DNA of 64,000 nucleotides from Elysia chlorotica (taxonomy: Eukaryota; Mollusca; Gastropoda; Plakobranchidae), in contig RQTK01000313.1 in the NCBI GenBank assembly GCA_003991915.1, positions 125,444 through 189,443 on the forward strand, in the 5' to 3' direction. A program made the position numbers and the translations under genes. The notes below the pieces were generated by a model that saw nothing but the letters and a program-made list of their open reading frames with translations, ran no database searches and was not told the origin of the DNA. Of this stretch, positions 45,924 to 56,267 are shown piece after piece; the stretch's first letter is position 1, and each line of letters starts with the position of its first letter.

Positions 45924-47083
45924 TATATGGACGCGTTTAGGGACGGTTGCATTATCTCATTTTCCAATCTTGGACCTGTCGTCAATCCATAGGACATCCA
46001 AGTGTTATTTCTAGACCAACGATTAAGAAGAAAACACAATTTTGCCCAGTGTTACCAAAAAACAGTATACATAAATTTGTTTAATGACTTTGGTGTTACC
46101 TAGAGTAACCTGTGTTTCTTAAAGAATTACAGTTCAGCACGTAAAAATATCCTTGGAATTGTCAATTTATCTGGCATATTTACCTAGGGAAGTAACTCTA
46201 ATTTTTAAGTAAGAAAACAAAAACCGAGACTAGTTCGAGTTGTAAACCCTCTTCTACTAGCCTGGGAGTACAACTGTTAGAAGTTGCTGGAAAAGGAGAA
46301 ATGCATTGTAATATATATTTTAAAAATGCATAGTAGAATTGAATTAGATCTAGATACATTTTCTGAAAAGCTATCTGTAACATTCCTTAGAAAACTTTAT
46401 CAAAACAAACAAAATCTTCCCTTCACCGAAGTTACAACTTTTACTGAAAACTATGATATATAATTATAATTATTGATTTTATTATTGTCTAAACCAAATG
46501 TGTAAAGAACGTTTCTAGATCTAGAGCTTGTTGGAGGAATGTCTCACATACACTCCTCTATAGGGAAACTGGGAGACTTTAAACTAATGGATAGCACCAA
46601 TCTGTCTCTAATGAGCACTGCAATCTCTACTTTTGGTCCAACTGAGATGGTTACGTTTTTGATTGAAATTAGATAACCTTTGACTTTTTGTTTTAGCCTC
46701 CTGCTCTCCAGCTCTACTGTGTTCGTTCAAAATTTTTAGTCACAAAAGTCATTTTTTCTCTGTTTCTCAAAAATGTGTATGTAATAATAATATAATTTGT
46801 GCTTTCCATGTTCAGAGTAGGCCTAATTTATTATAGTACAATATATATATGACCAAGTCCAAATTCCCTCATAGATACATAGAGAGATTAATCTTGTAAA
46901 TATCTTATCTTACAAATCTTATCTCATCTATACAGTTACATGTCAATATTAAAATTGTATTAAAATGTTTATAAATCAGTTTTGCCATCTCTTTCAGGTA
47001 CCTAAAACTTTTAGTAAAAGTTACCATCTTCAAAGGAACCTCAGCATTTCTCGTCTGCCGAAAGTTGGGAAACTGTTAGGAAG

Positions 47084-50000
47084 ATGGGTGATGATTTCAA
47101 CAACACCATTATGCGAACAGTTTCCTTCGTGGAAAGAATTGAAGTGGAGTTTCATGGCAACGTCATTTCTCAAGCTATGGTGTTGGAGGATGTAGATAAT
47201 GATCTGGTAAATAAGTTGTTTTATAGGATAGTCTTTTTTTCCTTTAAAAACGGCATAGTTATTAAACATTTTGCTATTTTTCCTTGTAAACTTAAAATGT
47301 TTAAAAATCATCATGAATATGAAAAGAATGAAATGGGAGGGTTACAATACATTCTAACATCCCCGGTATTTAGAAGACGGTAACTTTTTAATTTAGGGTC
47401 AAATTGGCCCATCAAGCAAGATGAGAGCATTACAATTCTAATTGGTGAATATTATATTGTTCTAGTCTTGAAAAAAAGGGTACATAAAAGCATAAACGGA
47501 AATATATTTTTTTTTTGGTTACTACAAAATGACACTATGACGTCCGCTAAATATCCTTGATGTCTTCCAAAAAAGTAGAATAACTTTTTGTAAAATCTCA
47601 CTCTCATTATAAGGTCACATATTTCAGGAAAAAAACATCTTAATATAATAAAATAACAAAAGAAAATTTATAATCATGACATTTTCTTGTCTCCAGGGGA
47701 ATGAATTGATCGTCGGCAACATTGATGGGGAAATCAGTATTTTCAAAGGAGACTCGCCACACGCCTGGAGAAAAGCAGCAATCAGTGGAATGGTCAGAGC
47801 AATATCAGTGATACTAATTAAATTAAGTAATTTTCAGATTAAAAGAAAGTTTGGTCAAGGTCTATAAAGGGTTTATGTCTTGTTATTCAATATGCTTTAG
47901 ACGTCATATTATATCATGCAAAAAGGTTCAGAAAAAAAAAATAATGATCTAATTGGCGTCCCTGCATTATGGTTAAATTTTGACTTCTCAGCAAGCTTAG
48001 CCTTTATTAAGTTTGTAAAAATTCTAATGAAATCAAAATAAAGTGTTCATGAAGTTTATAGATTTTAAACAAGATATGTTTGAACATTTCTGAATATAGC
48101 TTAAAGCTAAGTCTGTTCATTGATTGTGTTATAAAGATAAATTTGTGTACAGATTAAAATCTTTAATAACTGGAACTGTTCTTTCAATTTAATTTAATTT
48201 AATATTAGCCTCTCTTGATTTTGTTTTATTCCAGCTTACCTGCTTGGGAGTTGGAAAGATTCACTTGCCTAAAAAGGTATTGCAGATACAGTATATATAG
48301 TAACAGTTTGTGACAAAAACAATTGATATAAAATGCTAGTAGTTGTGCTATAATTGTAAAATTATAAATAAATCTTCTATTTTGTTGATTTAATTTTTTT
48401 CTTTGTAACCGATAATCTGATTATCACTGCTGGTGATCATGTGACACGTTTTGAACATATTGCAGAACAGTCTGGTGTGTATGACGGCTGAAGGCTGGTG
48501 CCACCTGTTTGATGTGCCCTCACACGCGTCAGCAGAGGTAAAACAATACTTTTTAAGAAGGTACATGTTTTGTTTAGATGGCCATTGTTATCATATTACT
48601 GAAGGAGATAATTGGTACTGCTGAAGTGTTGGTCTCGCAATCAGGAGGTTCCCGGTTCAAACACAACGATTGAAAAAAAATCTGGGTACATCATTTTTTT
48701 TAATTTACCTGAGCACTCAACCGGTTAACTTAGAATTAGAACTTAATAATTTGTTCTTAATCAACAAACAAAAAAACAATACTAGATTCATACTTCTAAT
48801 GCAGGAATAAATCATTATCATTTATCATTAGACTATCTCTGTGGTGTACAGTGGAAACCTCACAAAACGATGTCTGATAATTCAAATTTATCATATTCCT
48901 TATTTAGTATGAGAATGGGTTATTTTTTTCTTTATTGGTCTATTAAAATCGGACTCATAATTCAAAGTTTTCTGGTTTGATTCTCTTAATTCGAAGCTCA
49001 CACCATCAATAGGCATTATAAAAGTACTATCTATAAAGCAGAATTCAATGCTTATTGTTTCCCAAGACATTTCTTTAAAAGACTTGTGGTTGGGAGAATG
49101 TTGATATAGAAAGAAAACAATAGGAGACTATATATATAAACGCAGTTTTTTAAAAATAAGTTAAGTAACTGTCTACCAAAATTAACACTTCTGTGGTCCT
49201 CATCTGTAACTTAAATCCTCTTAATTTAAAGTTTAGATCAAATCCCCAGCAATGCCAATTATGAGGTTTCCACTGTACCTATTTTTGTGAAACATTACTA
49301 TTCTTACCTCTTAAGTGATTATTAATTTTTTAAGTGAAAACATTTTTATGTACTTTTACAGCCATTTACACTGCAAAATTTCCCTTGTGGACTAATAAAG
49401 TATTATCTCATCTTATCTTATCTTAATTATAATATTTAAAATATTTCTTTTTTAATTTTCTCAGAGTATCACAGGACCAGAGGATGATCCGGACAGCCGT
49501 TTGTTGAAGCCCGTGTTTTCTCAAGAGCTACCAGCCAATGCCAAGGTCATGTGCCTTGCAGATATAGGTGAGATTTTAGATCTTTTTTTAACCATAGCAC
49601 CTTTTTTTTAATGAAGTTCAGTGATGCCAATTTTCCCCTAATTTACGGATTATCAGTAACAAAATTATTTGCGTAATCAGATTTTTAGTAGAGGTTGGAA
49701 AAAGGGTATACTATAGGATATTATGCTACGGCCACGTAGGCAATTATGTTCAGTAAAAAAAATATGTATTCTGTTAGCATCACTGTTGAAGTCAAATCAT
49801 ATTTTATTTCTATTTATGTGCACAAAGATAACTGATCGAATTTTTCTTTCTCTTTGTAGCTGAAAGTTATTAGGCAGATTTAAGAGAGATATAGTTAAAA
49901 AAAAAACAATGTATCCTTTTTTAAATGAAATATTCCTGACCTACAAATGTTTTCCTTGAAATAATTAAAAATACTCGGGTCTAAAGATGATTTTCTTTGC

Positions 50001-53000
50001 TCTAATGTGGTCACTTAAAATTTTTTTTAGCAAGGTCTAATTGTTATTGCTCTTTCTCTTATTTTCTTTTTTTTTTGTTTGTGATTTTTTTTTTCACATT
50101 CTGAGAACCTTTCATTGGTTACACTCAATCCTCCCATGTCACTGTTTCTAAAAATACCTAAATCTCAGATTCAGACGACCATATTGAGATGGTTATCGGC
50201 TACTCGGACCGAGTTGTGCGAGCTTTTCGGTGGCACGAGACGCCAAATTCAGACACTGGCCAGTTTCTCTTGTTACAAAAATGGCAGCTAGCAGGACAGG
50301 TAAGTTTATTTTGTAGAAATTATTGACTAAAAAAATATGTAAGTACTAATTTTGTGTGTGTGTACCTGTAGGGGAAAAGCGCAAAATCGTAGGAATTTTA
50401 TGATTCCACTTATAGAGTAAAATAGATTGCTTTTTTTCCCTGGTCCCATTTCTGTAAAAGTGAAATTAAAGAAAAAATATTTCTAGGGAAATTTAAACAG
50501 CTAGTAGAGATATTTTGAAATAAACCCCCCCAAACCCACACTGTGTGGGAGCAATTTAAACTGTATTTTTTATATACTTGTCCGAATGTTAACTTTTACT
50601 TGTCGGTTGGCTGGTAAGATTTTTTTGGACTAGATTTGGGTGGACACCCTGCTGTTAACAATTTGTCTCGGCGCCCCCCAATATAGCCTAGCTGTTGACC
50701 CTGGATATTAAGAAATCAAGAAATCAAACTAAACTAACAATTCTTTAATACTATATACTAGTACTGTTCACAGTATGTCAGTGTATAGTATAATAGCCTA
50801 TAGAGAATCCTCTGTGTAACATTCCTTTATTAATAATAATAAATAATAACATATTGCATTTATATAGCGCACTTCCATGAACAGTCATGCTCAATGCGTT
50901 TAACAATTTCCATTATCACATGTACAATAGAAGAATAATCATACAATGTTGACACAATACAATAATATATTCAAAAGCCACAAGGAATTATTAGAGGTAT
51001 TTAGAGCATTCACCGGTTCAATTTCAGTCGTCAAAAAGGTAGAACTTTAGCATGCGTTTGAAAATTTCCAAGGAAGGTGCTTCCCTAATGTTTTTTTTTA
51101 ATTCCCATCAGATCGGCAGCATCACCGTCAACTATGACAGAGACTACCAGCCGGAGCTGATGGTGTCGCAGCCGGGCGCGACCTTTGTGACTCTCCAGGT
51201 CAAACCGGTTTTCCGACACATCAAGTCCGAGAGCTACCTCGACCGCCTTTGTGGCAGCGGCTCGAATATAAAGTCATCTCTGGAGAGAAGCGAAAGTTTT
51301 GCCGCTGTCTCCAACACAGGCAGAGGATACGACTCGCCAAGGGGATACAACCAACACACGAGTAGTAGCGGACACGGAATATTCTCCCCGCAGGATCATC
51401 GTATCGTCTCCTTGAGAAAAAGCGAGCCGGTCTCGAGCAAATCGGACATATTGTCCGGCTCGTCGATGTCGAAGCACATGGACGACTCAGTACCAGACGC
51501 GTCCTTCAGCATCGACCCCCTGTCGTCGCAAGTAGACCAGGACTTGAACTCGTGCAAGGAGACCTTAAAAATGGTGGATCTCTACGGGCTGGGGAGGGAC
51601 AAACCGGCGGTGCTCGGCCCTGGTTCTGCCGGCCTAACTTCATCGTCGTCGTCGTCGTTCAACCGCGTGTGTAAGTCTGAGAGCTCTTGCGACCAGACGG
51701 AAAATTCATCGCCAGCCGGCGTCGCAAGTGATGGAGTGACTTCTGGAGATGGAGGTTCCGCCCAGGCAGAGACGGGGGATCTCGAGGACGACAAGAGTCC
51801 TGGTGTCGGGACGGCAGGTGTCAACTCTGGCGTTGACGGGGCGACTGTGCCTCGACTTCCGCTGTCTCTAAAGATGAGCATGGACGGTCTTGATAGCGAC
51901 CTCGGGCAGGGATCACCGCACTTGTCCGTCACGGCAGACAGTAGTCCCAGGGACTCGTCGCACGACAACGGCCTTGAGAGGTCCCTCGGACGCATCAGTC
52001 ACATCCTGGATGGATCGTTTGAGTATGTAAACCCAGTCGCTGTAACATTGGAAATGTTGGTTGGTTGGTTGGGTTGGTTTAACGTCCAACATCAGCACTA
52101 TTTAGGCTATATTGTGGACGGGCCCCAAGACGGACGTCTGACAATTTTATGTGCTGCCACACACGAGACAGGGCGGGGATACCATGACTCCTGTCTCAGC
52201 CGGTCACATTATACTGACACCGACCCAATCAGTAGGGAACACAACAGCCAGGATTCGAACTCGGGACCTTTTGCGTCGGAAGCCGATGTTCTACCCCTGG
52301 AACACCACGCCCCCAAAACATTAGAAATAACTTGATATAAAATAAAATTTTAGGCTGCATCCAAGAGATTTATCTTGAGTAAATTCCACTATGTGTAATC
52401 TTAGTAGCCATAACATTGGAAATAACTTGAGATAAAATAAAATTTTAGGCTGTATCCAAGAGATTTATCTTGAGTAAATTCCACTATGTGTAAGCTTAGT
52501 AGCCATAACATTGGAAATGACTTGATATAAAATAAAATTCTAGGCTTTATCTAATATCTTGAGTATATTCCACTATGAGTATTAATTTATCCTCTGGGGG
52601 CGCGGTGGCCCAGGGGTAGAACATCGGCTTCCGACGCAAAAGGTCCAGAGTTCGAATACTGGCGATTACAATCCCTACTGGTTGGGTCGGTGTCAGTATA
52701 ATGTGAAAATACCATGACTCCTGTCTCAGCCGATCACATTATACTGACACCGACTAAATCAGTAGGGAACTCAACAGCCAGGATTCGAACTCGGGACCTT
52801 TTGCATCGGAAGCCGATGTTCTACCCCTGGAACACCACGCCCCCAAAACATTAGAAATAACTTGATATAAAATAAAATTTTAGTCTGTATCCAAGAAATT
52901 ATTTTATCTTGAGTAAATTCCAATATGCGTAAGCTTAGTAGCAATAACAACTCTGGCGTTGACGGGGCGACTGTGCCTCGACTCCCGCTGTCTCTGAAGA

Positions 53001-56000
53001 TGAGCATGGACGGTTTGGACAGCGACCTCGGGCAGGGATCACCGCACATGTCCGCCACGGCAGACAGTAGTCCCAGGGACTCGTCGCATGACAACGGCCT
53101 TGAGAGGTCCCTCGGACGCATCAGTCACATCCTGGATGGATCGTTTGAGTGAGTAAACCTAGTCGCTGTAACATTGGAAATGTTGGTTGGTTGGTTGGGT
53201 TGGTTTAACGTCCAACATCAGCGCTATTTAGGCTATGTTGTGGACGGGCCCCAAGACGAACGTCTGACAATTTTATGTGCGGCCACACACGAGACAGGGC
53301 GGGGATACCATGACTCCTGTCTCAGCCGGTCACATTATACTGACACCGACCCAATCAGTAGGGAACATTGGAAAAAAAATTGAGAATAATACAATTTTAG
53401 GCTGTATCCAAGTGATATAATTGTCTTGAGTAAATTCCACTATGTGTAATCTTAGTAGCCATAACATTAGAAATAACTTGAGATGAGATGAAATTAAATT
53501 TTAGGCTGTATCCAAGAGATTTATCTTGAGTATATATATATTCACTATGAGTATTAATTTATCACGGGGGGTCGCCCAGGGCTAGAAAACATCGGCTTCC
53601 GACGCAAATGGTTCCGAGTTCCAATTCTGGCGGTTGCATTCCCTACTGGTTTGGTCGGTGTCAGTAAAATGTGACTGGCTAAGACAGAATCCATGGTATC
53701 CCCGCCCTGTCTCGTGTGTGGCATCACATAAAATCATCAGTCTTAGGGCCCGTCCACAATATAGCCTATATAGTGCTGATGTTGGACGTTAAGCCAACTC
53801 AACAATGATGGCCTTTAAGTAGTCCTATCGAGACCCTGCTACATACCTAGTTGTAAAAACTCAACTCAACTCATTAATTTATCCTCTTCGCCTCCCTCTC
53901 AGCGACGATGTCTTTAAGCCGAGCATCATCTACCACCCACTGGCGCAGGTCCAGATGCGAAACAAGGACACGAGCACCGTGATCGTCGGAGGGATCAATC
54001 GAGGCCGGCCCTCACACTCGGGCAGTGGGGAGGACGAAATCAGACCGAGGTCGACGTACTACGCTTTGGCGACTCTGGACGGTAGGTCTTGGGGGATGGG
54101 GGATTTTGTATAAATTTGGTATATATGGTACAGTAATGGGCTTCTATTTCGTATAAACCTCTATTTCATGCTATGAATAGATAAATTTGTTTATCAAAAT
54201 TTTGTCCCCTTCATTTTAGTGATTCTGTTTCAGTATAATGTGGACCCCTTAAAGAGATGTCTTGAATTCCATACTCTGTCCTTGTGAGGCATAACATACA
54301 TTTGTCAGCAGTTTTTTGTGAGACCCATCAACCATGTAGCCTTATTGCTGATGTTGGATGTTAAAAGATCAATCAATCAATGCCTAGGTAATAGGAAGAA
54401 TAGAGCGGATTTCTCTGATTTACTTCAAAAATTGAATGAGCCAAAGGGCTAATTATTGAAACCTCATTAAAACATGTATATATTACCCACAATGCACTCT
54501 TTCTTTCACTGCTGCAGGTTCTCTGATCCTGGCGGAGAATGACAACATTCTGTGGTCTTTCCAGGTGGATAAATTGAATGAGCCAAAGGGCTGCTTATTG
54601 AAACCCCATTAAAATATTTATATATTACCCACAATGCACTCTTTCACTTCTGCAGGTTCCCTTATCCTGGCAGAAAATGACAACATTCTCTGGTCTTTCC
54701 AGGTGGATCACTATCTGTTTGCCCTCTCCAAACTAGACGTTACGGTATGAATCTATGATGCAACATTTTGACAAAATAAGATCACTATCTGTTTGCCCTC
54801 TCCAAACTAGACGTTACGGTATGAATCTATGATGCAACATTCTCTGGTCTTTCCAGGTGGATCACTATCTGTTTGCCCTCTCCAAACTAGACGTTACGGT
54901 ATGAATCTATGATGCAACATTTTGACAAAATGAGATCACTATCTGTTTGCCCTCTCCAAACTAGACGTTACGGTATGAATCTATGATGCAACATTTTGAC
55001 AAAATGAGATCACTATTCGTTGTCTCCTTCTAAATTAGATGTGATGATAGCATGCAAGATTTTGATAAAATTAGATCACTATCTGTTTGCCCTCTCCAAA
55101 CTAGACGTTACGGTATGAATCTATGATGCAACATTTGGACAAAATGAGATCACTATTCGTTGTTTCCATCTAAATTAGATGTACGATAACGTGCAAGATT
55201 TTGATAAAATTAGATCACTATCTGTTTGCCCTCTCCAAACTAGACGTTACGGTATGAATCTATGATGCAACATTTTGACAAAATGAGATCACTATTCGTT
55301 GTCTCCTTCTAAATTAGATGTACAATAACGTGCAAGATTTTGATAAAATGAGATCACTATCTGTTTGCCCTCTCCAAACTAGACGTAACGGTATGATATA
55401 ATCAGTGAAATGTGAATGTCGCAGTAGAGCTCAAGTGGTAAAAAATATGCAAGGCACAATTATTAATATATGCTATTCCTCTTAATAAATTCTCTTTTTT
55501 TTCACTTTTTAACACCATTTACAACAGTCCTGTATCTATTAAGGAAATAAAGAAACATAATATCGTTTTTATTCAATATATTTTTTTTATTGATATATAG
55601 TTCGTCATCGTTTTACAAAGACCTGCGCAGTATTATCAAAACATTTTTTTTTCCGTGCAGTATTATCAAAGGGTTATTATCAAAACATTTTTTTTTCCGT
55701 GCAGTATTATCAAAGGGTTATTATCAAAACATTTTTTTTTCCGTGCAGTATTATCAAAGGGTTATTATCAAAACATTTTTTTTTCCGTGCAGTATTATCA
55801 AAACATTTTTCTCTCCTCAGGGCAATGGTAAAGAGGAGGTTGTGTGCTGCTCCTGGAGTGGTCAAACATATATAGTGAACCACAGCAAGGAGATCGTGCG
55901 CTACCAGTTCCCAGACAGTGTGGCGGCTTTCTGTTCAGGTACAGTGCTAACTGTGCTAGAAGTGTCATAGCAAGGCAGGGCGCTGTGAAATCCACTACAC

Positions 56001-56144
56001 TCCTCCCTATTCACTATACACTTTCTTTTTTTTTTTTTTTAGTCACTGTTTCTTTTTTTGCCTTGTTCGCCATTTCTCTTTTCCCCCTCGTCTCTCTCTT
56101 ACTTTCTACCTCGTTCTAGTCTTGCTGCCTCTCTGTCTGTCCTC

Positions 56145-56229
<85 letters not shown>

Positions 56230-56232
56230 ATA

Positions 56233-56267
<35 letters not shown>

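Larger units (their letters stand above)
44150..47083. other. Intergenic region between divergent API5 and ITFG2 start codons
   Basis: 2.9 kb holding both promoters and 5' leaders. An acceptor at 46997 (CTCTTTCAG) starts the ITFG2 exon carrying the ATG, so its leader exon lies upstream. No TATA box or clear initiator could be assigned. Simple repeats: (GA)n at 44913-44972 and (GAA)n at 45795-45923. Confidence 0.6.

Noticed and set aside
45677..46039. Poly-Ser and poly-Lys open frames
   Set aside because: (GAA)n microsatellite.
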